NCBI GenBank assembly: GCA_013695855.1
Contig: JACCZR010000028.1
Coordinates: 1-14,029 of the forward strand
Source: Thermoleophilaceae bacterium
Lineage (GTDB): Bacteria; Actinomycetota; Thermoleophilia; Solirubrobacterales; Thermoleophilaceae
Length of the DNA stretch: 14,029 nucleotides
Direction of reading: 5' to 3'
Shown: positions 5,331-12,537 of the stretch, in pieces
How positions within the stretch are numbered: the first letter of the stretch is position 1
How the letters are laid out: each line of letters starts with the position of its first letter
Notes under the pieces: generated by a model
The model's input: the letters and a program-made list of their open reading frames with translations, nothing else
Told to the model about the DNA's origin: nothing
Databases searched by the model: none
Made by a program: the position numbers and the translations under genes

Positions 5331-6664
5331 GCCGCGGCCCCGTCGCCCAGGCGCTCGGCCAGGCGATCCACGTCGCCGGCGCCCATGGTGAGCAGGACGT
5401 CCCCCTCGCGCAGGCGCTCGCGCAGCATCCGCTCGGCCTCGTCCATGCCCGGCAGCCACCACACGGGCCGCCCGCAGGCAGCGTCAGCCGCCGTGCGGGC
5501 CACGGTCAGCCCGGACACGCCGGGGTGGTCCTCCGCTCGCTCGCGTGCGGGGTAGACGTCCAGCACCACCACCAGATCCGCCAGCGCGAGCGCCCGTCCG
5601 AACTCCCGCGCGAGCTCGCGGGTACGCGAGTAGAGGTGCGGCTGAAAGCAGGCCACCAGGCGGCGCGGCTCGAGCGTGCGCGCCGCCTCGAGGGTCGCCC
5701 TCACCTCGGTTGGGTGATGGGCGTAATCGTCGAAGATGCGAGCGCCGGCGGCCGTGGCGCCGCGCTCCTCGAAGCGCCGGGCGGCGCCGGCGAAGTCCTC
5801 GAGCGCCGGGGCGGCCTCGCCCAATGCGACTCCGGCCTCGCGACAGGCAGCCAGGGCAGCCAGGGCGTTGAGCACGTTGTGCTCGCCCGGCACCCGCAGC
5901 CGGACGCGCACGCCGTCGACGGTGAAGCGCGAGCCGAGCGGGAGCAGCTCCACGTCCTGTGCCCGCAGCCCACCCTCTCCCACGCCGTAGGTAACCGCAG
6001 CGTCGAGTCCTGCCCGGACCCAGGCGATCGTGGTCTGCGCCGGCGCGGTGAACTCGGCGAAAGCGGCGTGCAGCTGGCGCGGCGAGCGGTAGGTGGCGTG
6101 GTGGTCGAGCTCGACGCTGGTCACCACCGCCACCTCGCGGTGGAGCTTGAGAAAGGAGCGGTCGGACTCGTCGGCCTCTGCGACCAGCCACTCTCCCGCT
6201 CCCCAGGCCGCGTTGGTGCGCGCCGCCCGCAGCTCGCCGCCCACCAGGTAGGCGGGCTCGCGACCGCAGCGCAGGAGGACGTGCGCGGCCATCGCGGCCG
6301 TGGTGGTCTTGCCGTGTGTGCCCGAGATGGCGATCGAGCGCTTGAGCTTCGTGAGCTCAGCCAGCAGATCGGCCCGGTGAAGGACCCGCCGGCCCTCTTC
6401 GCGGCCTCGGACGAGCTCGGGGTTGTCCTCAGCGATGGCCGTGGAGACGATGAGCTCCGCGCCGTCGGGCAAGTTCACGGCGCTGTGGCCCAGGGTGGGC
6501 TCGATGCCCGCGGCCCGCAGCCGGTCGGTGTAGGACGACTCGGCGCGATCCGAGCCGCTGACCTCGGCGCCCAGCGTTCGCGCGACCAGGGCGAGGCCGC
6601 TCATCCCGGCGCCCCCGATGCCCACGAAGTGCAGCCGGCGCCCGGCGAAGGAGGGTTCGGTCAT
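5327..6664 (-). CDS. murC: UDP-N-acetylmuramate-L-alanine ligase MurC
   Basis: MurC is the first of the four Mur ligases and adds L-Ala to UDP-MurNAc using ATP in the cytoplasm. The 445-residue product has the N-terminal UDP-binding fold HFVGIGGAGMSGLA (12-25), the P-loop SGTHGKTTT (114-122), EADESDRSFL (163-172), the Mg-binding region SVELDHHATY (183-192), RRFEERG (296-302), FDDYAHHPTEV (311-321), FQPHLYSRT (340-348) and LLTMGAGDV (424-432). THGKT rather than TNGKT, together with DDYAHHP, separates MurC from MurD, MurE and MurF. The usual Asn of TN(I/V)E..H is Ser184 here, a small deviation. The ATG is chosen because it forms ATGA with the murG stop and opens directly into the Rossmann-like strand; a longer open frame upstream lies inside murG. 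Confidence 0.97.
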   Translation of the reverse strand: MTEPSFAGRRLHFVGIGGAGMSGLALVARTLGAEVSGSDRAESSYTDRLRAAGIEPTLGHSAVNLPDGAELIVSTAIAEDNPELVRGREEGRRVLHRADLLAELTKLKRSIAISGTHGKTTTAAMAAHVLLRCGREPAYLVGGELRAARTNAAWGAGEWLVAEADESDRSFLKLHREVAVVTSVELDHHATYRSPRQLHAAFAEFTAPAQTTIAWVRAGLDAAVTYGVGEGGLRAQDVELLPLGSRFTVDGVRVRLRVPGEHNVLNALAALAACREAGVALGEAAPALEDFAGAARRFEERGATAAGARIFDDYAHHPTEVRATLEAARTLEPRRLVACFQPHLYSRTRELAREFGRALALADLVVVLDVYPARERAEDHPGVSGLTVARTAADAACGRPVWWLPGMDEAERMLRERLREGDVLLTMGAGDVDRLAERLGDGAAA

Positions 6665-7737
6665 CGGCCACCGGCCAGTCGCAGCAGCTCGTCGGCTATC
6701 CGCACGGCCGCGTCGGCACGGGAGACGTGGCGCGCGGCGTCGGACATGGCCGCCAAGCTGGAGGGCGATTCGAGCAGCGTGCCCACCTCGCGGGCGAGGC
6801 GCGGGGCGTCGAGCTCCGAGTCGGGCACCACCACCGCCGCGCCGGCCTCCGCCATCAGCTTCGCGTTTCGGGTTTGGTGGTCGGCCGCGGCGTACGGGTA
6901 GGGCACGAGAATCGCCGGCAGCCCCGCCGCGGCCACCTCGAGCACCGAGCCGCCGGCCCGTGCCGCGGTCAGGTCGGCGGCCGCCAGGGCGTCGGCGAAG
7001 GGCTCGATGTAGGCCAGCAGGTGGTAGTGCGGGGGGTCGCCGAGCTCGGAGAGGCGCCGGGCCAGCTCTTCGTAGTCGCGCCGCCCGCAGGCGTGGAGCA
7101 CCCCACAAGGGGAGTCGGAGCCAAAGGCCTCCAGCGCCGCCTGGTTGAGCGTGCGAGCGCCGATCGAGCCCCCAAAGACCAGCAGGCAGGCCTCCTCGGC
7201 GCCGATGCCGAAGTGCCGGCGCGCGTCGGCGCGGTTGGCCTGACCAGTGCCCGCCGGCAGCGGGCGCCCGGCTACCACGAAGCGCGGCTCGCTGCGGCCC
7301 TCGAGCGGGAAGGCCAGGAACACGCGACGGGCCAGAGGCGCCAGCAACCGGTTCGAGATCCCCAGGTGGCTGTCGGCCTCGGTGAGCACCAGAGGGATGC
7401 GCAGGGCGGCGGCGGCAAGGCCGACCGGACCGGCCACGTAGCCGCCGCCCCCCATCACGGCGTCGACGCCCAGGCGCCGCAGCAGACGCACCGACGCGCC
7501 CAGCGCGCCGGCGGCCAGGCCCACCGCTCGGGCGCCACGAAGCGGGTTGCGGCGGTCGATCCCCGCCACGTTGAGGTGGTGCAGCGGATACCCGGCCACG
7601 GGCACGAGCTCGGCCTCGGCTCGCTCGCCACCCACGAACTCGACCTCGGCGCCCCTACTGCGCAGCTCGGCGGCGACCGCCAGTGCCGGTACGACGTGCC
7701 CCGCCGTCCCGCCCGCGGCTATCACGACCCGTGGCAT
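6661..7737 (-). CDS. murG: UDP-GlcNAc:lipid I N-acetylglucosaminyltransferase MurG
   Basis: MurG is a GT-B glycosyltransferase at the inner face of the membrane that adds GlcNAc to lipid I to make lipid II. The 358 residues match family length. It shows the N-terminal glycine loop GGTAGHVVPA (9-18), VMGGGGYVAGP (94-104), FGGSIGARTLNQA (188-200) and the donor-binding block RAGGSVLEVAAAGLPAI (260-276), then YAAADHQTRNA (282-292). Where many homologues read HEQN..PG..NR, this protein reads TEADSHLGISNR (119-130). ATG at 7737 is firmly supported: GGAGG lies 5 bases upstream at 7743-7747, and MPRVVIAAGGTAGH starts as the family does. That start lies inside ftsW, giving an 83-base overlap. The stop overlaps murC as ATGA. 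Confidence 0.96.
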   Translation of the reverse strand: MPRVVIAAGGTAGHVVPALAVAAELRSRGAEVEFVGGERAEAELVPVAGYPLHHLNVAGIDRRNPLRGARAVGLAAGALGASVRLLRRLGVDAVMGGGGYVAGPVGLAAAALRIPLVLTEADSHLGISNRLLAPLARRVFLAFPLEGRSEPRFVVAGRPLPAGTGQANRADARRHFGIGAEEACLLVFGGSIGARTLNQAALEAFGSDSPCGVLHACGRRDYEELARRLSELGDPPHYHLLAYIEPFADALAAADLTAARAGGSVLEVAAAGLPAILVPYPYAAADHQTRNAKLMAEAGAAVVVPDSELDAPRLAREVGTLLESPSSLAAMSDAARHVSRADAAVRIADELLRLAGGR

Positions 7738-8914
7738 CTCGACCTCCCTCGATGGCGCGGAGCGCCGGCCGCTTCTGCGCACCGGTCGCGCGCCCGCCCG
7801 TGGCGGCCACGTTGAGCAGGATGCCCGTCGCCGCCAGGAGCACGATCAAGTTCGTGCTGCCGTAGGAGATGAAGGGCAGCGGCACGCCGGTCAGCGGCAT
7901 CATCCCCAGCACCGCGAAGAAGTTCAGCGTGGCCTGGCAGAGGATCAGCGAGGTGATGCCGGCGGCGAGCAGCTTCGCGTAGCGGTCGCGGGCCAGCTTG
8001 GCCGTGCGCAGCCCCGCATAGCCGATCATCGCGTAGAGGAACACCACCCCGAGGATCCCGAGCAGGCCGACCTCCTCGCCGATGATGGCCAGGATCATGT
8101 CCGTGTGGGCTTCGGGCAGGTAGAAGATCTTCTGCACCGACTCGCCGAGGCCCACCCCGAAGAAGCCGCCCGAGCCGATCGCCGTCAGCGCCTGGACGGC
8201 CTGAAACCCGCTGTCGCCGGCATCGGAAAAGGGGTCGAGGAAGCTGGTCAGCCGCTCGCGGCGGTAGGGCTCGACGATCGCCAGCACCAACGCCGCGGCC
8301 ACCAGGCCGCCGCCGATCAGCGCCAGCTTGCGGATGGGCGTGCCCGCCGCGATCAAGAGCGCTCCGGTCGCAAAGCAGATGACCATCGCGGTGCCCATGT
8401 CCGGCTGCTTGAGCAGCAGGGCACACGCGGCGCCCACCACCAACAACAGCGGCCGAGACAGGCCCTTGACCGACTTCACAGTCCGCGGGCGCGAGGCCAG
8501 CAGGTGGGCGGCGTAGAGGACCAGCGAGACCTTCAGCAGCTCGGAGGGCTGGAACTGCAGCGGCCCCGCCCCCAGCCAGCGCGTGGCGCCGTTCACCGTC
8601 ACGCCGACGCCGGGCACCATCACCGCCAGGCAGAGGACGAACGAGCCGCCCAGCAGAACCCCCGTGAAGCGTCGCGCCAGCTCCATCCCCCGCCGGGCGA
8701 GGAAGTGCAGCACCGCCAGGCCCACCAGCCCGAACATGAGGTAGCGCTTGAGGTAGAACGACGGGTCGCCCGGGCCCTGGAGCAGCGACTCGGCCGAGCT
8801 GGCCGAGTAGACCATCACGGCGCCGACGGCGAGCAGGCACAGCGTCGCCGTGAGCAGGATCGAGTACTCGACGGGCCGCTTGGCAGAACGGCTGGTGGCT
8901 GCAGCCCGGGCCAT
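7655..8914 (-). CDS. ftsW: Septal peptidoglycan glycosyltransferase FtsW (SEDS family)
   Basis: FtsW polymerises lipid II into glycan at the septum together with its class B PBP partner (FtsI). The 419-residue protein is a polytopic membrane protein with about ten hydrophobic segments between residues 17 and 370. SEDS motifs are NGATRWLGAGPLQFQPSE (108-125), KQPDMGT (169-175), PEAHTDMILAIIGEEVG (267-283, with Asp272 at the catalytic position known from E. coli FtsW) and GVPLPFISYGS (343-353). FtsW rather than RodA is inferred from its place between murD and murG. A cytoplasmic tail of about 49 residues (371-419) is rich in Gly and Arg, and its last part is encoded by DNA that also encodes the start of MurG. 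ATG at 8914 lies 30 bases after murD, with only a weak AGG as ribosome binding site. Confidence 0.95.
   Translation of the reverse strand: MARAAATSRSAKRPVEYSILLTATLCLLAVGAVMVYSASSAESLLQGPGDPSFYLKRYLMFGLVGLAVLHFLARRGMELARRFTGVLLGGSFVLCLAVMVPGVGVTVNGATRWLGAGPLQFQPSELLKVSLVLYAAHLLASRPRTVKSVKGLSRPLLLVVGAACALLLKQPDMGTAMVICFATGALLIAAGTPIRKLALIGGGLVAAALVLAIVEPYRRERLTSFLDPFSDAGDSGFQAVQALTAIGSGGFFGVGLGESVQKIFYLPEAHTDMILAIIGEEVGLLGILGVVFLYAMIGYAGLRTAKLARDRYAKLLAAGITSLILCQATLNFFAVLGMMPLTGVPLPFISYGSTNLIVLLAATGILLNVAATGGRATGAQKRPALRAIEGGRDATGRDSRGRDGGARRTGTGGRRRAAQ
7743..7747 (-). promoter_or_regulatory. murG ribosome binding site inside ftsW
   Basis: GGAGG on the minus strand, 5 bases before the murG ATG, lies within the 3' end of ftsW. 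It is a near-ideal Shine-Dalgarno and decides the murG start, confirming that the genes truly overlap. Confidence 0.7.
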
Positions 8915-8944
8915 CCGGGCCTACTTCTACGCCCGGCCTCGGAC

Positions 8945-10174
8945 TCATCCCCGCTCGGCGACCAGCCTGCGGAAGTGGGCGCCGCGCTCCTCGTAGTCGG
9001 TGTAGTGGTCGTAGGAGGCGCAGGCGGGCGAAAGCAGCACCACGTCACCGGGGCCCGCCGCCCGCGCCGCGGCGTCCACCGCCGTGGCGAGGTCGCCGCA
9101 GTGGTGCAGCGGCGCGGCGCCCTCGAGGTCGGCGGCCAACTCGTCCTCGGCCTGCCCGATCAGGTACAGCGCCCGGCAGCGGGCCGCGGCCTCTCGCAGG
9201 CCGCGAAATCCCCCGCCCTTCAGGCTGCCCCCAAGGATGGCGTGCACGCCGCCTGGAAAGGCAGTGAGACCGCGGACCGCCGAAGCCACGTTGGTGGCCT
9301 TGGAGTCGTTGACGTAGAGCACGCCCTCCACGCTCCCCACCTCCTCCAGGCGGTGGGGCACGCCGGCGAACTCGCGTAGGGCGGTGCGGACCCCCGCGGG
9401 GTCAACGCCCATGCCCAGCGCCGCCGCTGCGGCCGCGCGGGCGTTCTCGAGGTTGTGCTCGCCGCGCAGGCGCAGGTCCTCCGGGCCGATGTCGTCGGTG
9501 AAGCCGGTGCGGCGCGCCCGGCCGGGGACGCCGATGCCGGGCGCCACCACCGCCAGGTCGTCCGGCCCCTGGTTGGCGAACGCGCGCAGCTTGGCCGCGC
9601 GGTAGCGCTCGAGGGTGGCGTGGCGGTCCAGGTGGTCGGGCTCGATGTTGAGCAGCACCGCGCACTCGGGCGCGAAGGCCGAAGTGTCCTCGAGCTGGAA
9701 GCTGGAGGTCTCGCAGACCACCGTCGCGGCGGGATCGAGCTCTCCCACCAGGGAGGCCAGGGGAGTTCCCACGTTGCCGGCCACAGCGACCGGCTCGCCG
9801 GCCGTCTCGTACATCGCGCCGAGGAGCGAGACCGTGGTGGTCTTGCCGTTGGTGCCCGTGACCGCGATGAAGGGGTTGTTCAGCAGCCGCCAGGCCAGCT
9901 CGAGCTCGCCGTGCACCTCGAGACCGCGCTCGAGCGCTCCCGCCACCACCGGCGCCTCGCGCGCCACCCCCGGGCTCTTGACCACTGTGGCCACCCGGTG
10001 GAGCAGCTCGGTCCCGTCGGTGGCGGCGTGTGTCTCGACCCCCTCCACGGGCTCGCTGAAGCCGCTGTCGCAGCCGATGGTCTCCCCGTGCTCGCGGAGC
10101 ATCCGCGCCGCGGCGCGGCCCGAGCGCGCGAGTCCCACCACCAGGTAGGGGCCCGGCGGAAGCGGCGGCCTCAC
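8945..10174 (-). CDS. murD: UDP-N-acetylmuramoyl-L-alanine-D-glutamate ligase MurD
   Basis: MurD adds D-Glu to UDP-MurNAc-L-Ala using ATP. The 409-residue product starts with the UDP-binding strand PYLVVGLARSGRAAA (9-23). It carries the P-loop GTNGKTTT (107-114), ETSSFQLE (155-162), NIEPDHLDRH (176-185), Lys195 at the likely carbamylated position, YVNDSKATN (287-295) and LSPACASYDHYTDYEERG (381-398), the family's C-terminal signature. It is compact; many homologues have 430-480 residues, and the central domain appears shortened rather than the ends. GTG at 10174 is chosen because it overlaps the mraY stop as GTGA and leads straight into the first strand. The open frame extends 200 codons further upstream, but that part is the shadow of mraY. 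No Shine-Dalgarno is visible, so translation probably depends on coupling to mraY. Confidence 0.95.
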   Translation of the reverse strand: MRPPLPPGPYLVVGLARSGRAAARMLREHGETIGCDSGFSEPVEGVETHAATDGTELLHRVATVVKSPGVAREAPVVAGALERGLEVHGELELAWRLLNNPFIAVTGTNGKTTTVSLLGAMYETAGEPVAVAGNVGTPLASLVGELDPAATVVCETSSFQLEDTSAFAPECAVLLNIEPDHLDRHATLERYRAAKLRAFANQGPDDLAVVAPGIGVPGRARRTGFTDDIGPEDLRLRGEHNLENARAAAAAALGMGVDPAGVRTALREFAGVPHRLEEVGSVEGVLYVNDSKATNVASAVRGLTAFPGGVHAILGGSLKGGGFRGLREAAARCRALYLIGQAEDELAADLEGAAPLHHCGDLATAVDAAARAAGPGDVVLLSPACASYDHYTDYEERGAHFRRLVAERG

Positions 10175-11142
10175 GAGGACTGCTGGTACAGGGTGAAGCC
10201 GATTGCGCTGCAGACAGCGGCCACGATCCAGAAGCGCAGGATGATCTTCGTCTCCGACCAGGCCAGCAGCTCGAAGTGGTGATGGATCGGCGCCATCAGG
10301 AACACCCGCTTGCGAAAGCGCTGGAAGGAGAAAACCTGGATGGCGACCGAGAGCGCCTCGATCACGAAGATGCCGCCGATGATCAGCAGCAGCACCTCGG
10401 TCTTGGTCATCACCGCCAGCGCGGCGATGGCCCCGCCCAGCCCGAGCGCGCCGGTGTCCCCCATGAACACCGCTGCCGGGAACGAGTTGAACCAGAGGAA
10501 GCCCACGCAGGCGCCCACCAGGCACGCACACAGCAGCGCCAGGTCCTCCTGGCCGCTGGTGATGAAGGTCATCGCCGTGAAGGCCAGCAGCACGATGGCC
10601 GCACAGCCCGCCGCCAGGCCGTCGAGGCCGTCGGTGAGGTTGACTCCGTTCGTTGCTCCCGCCAGGACGAGGAAGATGAACACCGGGTAGAGCAACCCGA
10701 GGTCGACCGAGGCGTCGACCACCCTCAGCCGCAGCGTGTCCTCGAGGCCCACGTACTGCGTGGCCATCAGCCACAGCCCGAGCGCTGTGGCTGCCTGGGC
10801 GATCAGCTTCGTGCGGCCGGAGATGCCCAGCGAGCGCTTCTTTCGCAGCTTGACGAAGTCGTCCGCGAAGCCCAGGGCACCGCTGGCCACCGCGGTGCCG
10901 AAGACGGCGATGCTCACCGCCCGGTAGTCGCTCAGGATCAAGAACGGGACCGAGACGGCCACGAAGATCACCAGCCCGCCCATCGTCGGCGTGCCCGCCT
11001 TGCCGTGGTGCCCCTCGGGGCCCTCCTCGCGGATGTGCTGCCCGAACTCGCGGATGCGCAGCTGCTCGATGAACTTGGGCCCGAGGAAGACGCAGATCAG
11101 CAGCGAGGCCATACCAGCGATGAGGATCTCGCCCATGCGCAT
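10171..11142 (-). CDS. mraY: Phospho-N-acetylmuramoyl-pentapeptide transferase MraY
   Basis: MraY moves phospho-MurNAc-pentapeptide from UDP to undecaprenyl phosphate, making lipid I in the membrane. The 323 residues carry about ten membrane segments. Visible motifs are KAGTPTMGG (48-56), GFADDFVK (91-98, with the Asp pair at 94-95), NLTDGLDGL (168-176), FMGDTGALGLGG (226-237, with Asp229) and the histidine cluster APIHHHFE (284-291). These are the conserved loops that hold Mg and the nucleotide. The length is typical of Gram-positive MraY, shorter than the 360 residues of E. coli. ATG at 11142 shares one base with the murF stop (TAATG). A second ATG two codons later, at 11136, is an equally possible start. 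No strong Shine-Dalgarno is seen. The stop overlaps murD as GTGA. Confidence 0.97.
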   Translation of the reverse strand: MRMGEILIAGMASLLICVFLGPKFIEQLRIREFGQHIREEGPEGHHGKAGTPTMGGLVIFVAVSVPFLILSDYRAVSIAVFGTAVASGALGFADDFVKLRKKRSLGISGRTKLIAQAATALGLWLMATQYVGLEDTLRLRVVDASVDLGLLYPVFIFLVLAGATNGVNLTDGLDGLAAGCAAIVLLAFTAMTFITSGQEDLALLCACLVGACVGFLWFNSFPAAVFMGDTGALGLGGAIAALAVMTKTEVLLLIIGGIFVIEALSVAIQVFSFQRFRKRVFLMAPIHHHFELLAWSETKIILRFWIVAAVCSAIGFTLYQQSS

Positions 11143-12458
11143 TAGCCGCCGAGGACCCGTTCGAGGCCGACCGAGCGCGAGCCCTTGATCAGCACCCGGT
11201 CACCGGGGCGGGCGAGTTCCTCGAGCAGGCCGGCCGCCTCCTCGGGCTCGCCGACCGAGTGAGCCTCGCCCTCGAAGACCTCGGCGTAGGGCAGCGCTTC
11301 GTGGCCCACGGTCACGAGCACGTCCAGGTCCAGGTCGGCGGCGTGGCGGCCGATCTCCCGGTGGTAGCCGGCGGCGTCGGGGCCCAGCTCGGCCATCTGG
11401 CCGAGGACGGCCAACCGCCGCTGCGCGGGGCTGCGGGCCAGGTGCGAGAGCGCCGCGCGCATCGACATCGGGTTGGCGTTGTAGCAGTCGTTGATCACTG
11501 TCACACCGTTCGCGAGCTCCACGATCTCGCCGCGCATGGAGGAGAAGGCCGGCTCCACGGGGCCCCCCGGGCGGACCCCCAGCACCCGGGCGGCGGCCAC
11601 ACCGGCCAGCATGTTCAGCAGGTTGTGAGGCTCCTCGAAGGTGGGCTCGAGCTCGAGCACCTCCCCCCTCGCCTCCACCTCCGCGCGCCCGTCCTCGAAG
11701 CTGGCGAGCGACACGTCGCCGCCGGGGCCGAAGGTCCAGGTGTCGAGGTCGTCTCTGCGATGGCCGTCCAGCAGGGGCTCGTGAGCGGGCAGCACGCAGC
11801 TCGCGCCGGGCCGCAGGTCGCGCACCAGCTCGGCCTTGGCCGCGGCCACCCCTTCCACGCTGCCGAGCAGCTCCAGGTGCACCGGTCCCACGTTCACGAT
11901 CACCCCCACGTCGGGCTCGGCGATCCCCACCAGCTCGGCGATCTGCTCCTCGCCCCGCATAGCCATCTCGAGCACCAGCACCTCGGTCCCCGGTGGCGCC
12001 TCCAGGATTGAGAGTGGCAGCCCGATCTCGGTGTTGAGGTTCTCGCGGTTGGCGTGGGCCTTGAGGTGAGGCGCGAGCAGTGCGGCCAGGATGTCCTTTG
12101 TCGAGGTCTTTCCGGTCGAGCCGGTGATGCCCACGACCCTCGGCGCCAGCTCGCGGCGCCACGCGCGCGCGAGGGACTGCAGCGCGGCCAGCGGATCCTC
12201 GGCGGCGAGGACCACGCCGCCCTCCAGCCCGCCGGCGTGCTCTGGCGCCACCAGCGCACCCCAGGCTCCCGCCTCGAGCGCCCGCGCGGCGAATTCGCCG
12301 CCGTCGACCCGCTCGCCGGGCAGGCCCACGAACAGGTCCCCAGGCCCCCCTTCGCGCGAGTCGACCACCGCGCGGACCGGACCGCCCGCCTTCGAGCCCC
12401 CGGCGGTCAGGATCGCCCCAGCGGCCCCCGCCACCCAGCCGGCGTCGCGGTCGATCAC
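11142..12458 (-). CDS. murF: UDP-MurNAc-tripeptide-D-alanyl-D-alanine ligase MurF
   Basis: MurF adds the D-Ala-D-Ala dipeptide to UDP-MurNAc-tripeptide, completing the pentapeptide. The 438 residues have the N-terminal UDP-binding domain with VVDSREGGPGDLFVGLPGER (31-50). Then come the P-loop GSTGKTSTK (113-121), NLNTEIGLPL (140-149), EMAMRGEEQI (164-173), NVGPVHLELLGS (189-200), INDCYNANPMSM (322-333, a MurF signature), LGQMAELG (352-359) and KGSRSVGLE (425-433). The GTG at 12458 is the first start after an in-frame TGA, and the N-terminal length suits the family; the ribosome binding site is weak. It lies 79 bases after murE and shares one base with mraY. No D-Ala-D-Ala ligase gene (ddl) is present in the window, so its dipeptide substrate comes from a gene elsewhere. 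Confidence 0.96.
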   Translation of the reverse strand: MIDRDAGWVAGAAGAILTAGGSKAGGPVRAVVDSREGGPGDLFVGLPGERVDGGEFAARALEAGAWGALVAPEHAGGLEGGVVLAAEDPLAALQSLARAWRRELAPRVVGITGSTGKTSTKDILAALLAPHLKAHANRENLNTEIGLPLSILEAPPGTEVLVLEMAMRGEEQIAELVGIAEPDVGVIVNVGPVHLELLGSVEGVAAAKAELVRDLRPGASCVLPAHEPLLDGHRRDDLDTWTFGPGGDVSLASFEDGRAEVEARGEVLELEPTFEEPHNLLNMLAGVAAARVLGVRPGGPVEPAFSSMRGEIVELANGVTVINDCYNANPMSMRAALSHLARSPAQRRLAVLGQMAELGPDAAGYHREIGRHAADLDLDVLVTVGHEALPYAEVFEGEAHSVGEPEEAAGLLEELARPGDRVLIKGSRSVGLERVLGG

Positions 12459-12537
12459 GCCTGCGCCCCGAGCCCGTCACGGCGCGCCTTCACGACGAGG
12501 CTGGCGTTTGACTCGCTTGTGGGGCTCGAAGTCAGTC
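12459..12537 (-). other. murE-murF spacer
   Basis: This 79-base gap is the largest break within the mur block. I see no promoter hexamer pair and no strong Shine-Dalgarno in front of the murF GTG. A weak, interrupted inverted repeat (GACTTCG and CGAGTC) is the only structure noticed. Confidence 0.4.

Noticed and set aside
7722..8948. A 408-codon minus-strand frame starting with ATGA at the murD stop, offset from ftsW
   Set aside because: The start looks attractive because of the ATGA overlap, but the translation is Arg/Gly/Pro-rich with no membrane segments, while the ftsW frame gives all SEDS motifs.
7547..9379. A 610-codon plus-strand open frame across murG, ftsW and murD
   Set aside because: It lies opposite three genes with intact catalytic motifs and gives a His/Gln/Arg-rich translation without domains; it is a composition artefact.
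10175..10774. Extending MurD upstream to give about 609 residues
   Set aside because: The extra 200 codons are the out-of-frame shadow of mraY; the UDP-binding strand of MurD begins just after the GTG at 10174.
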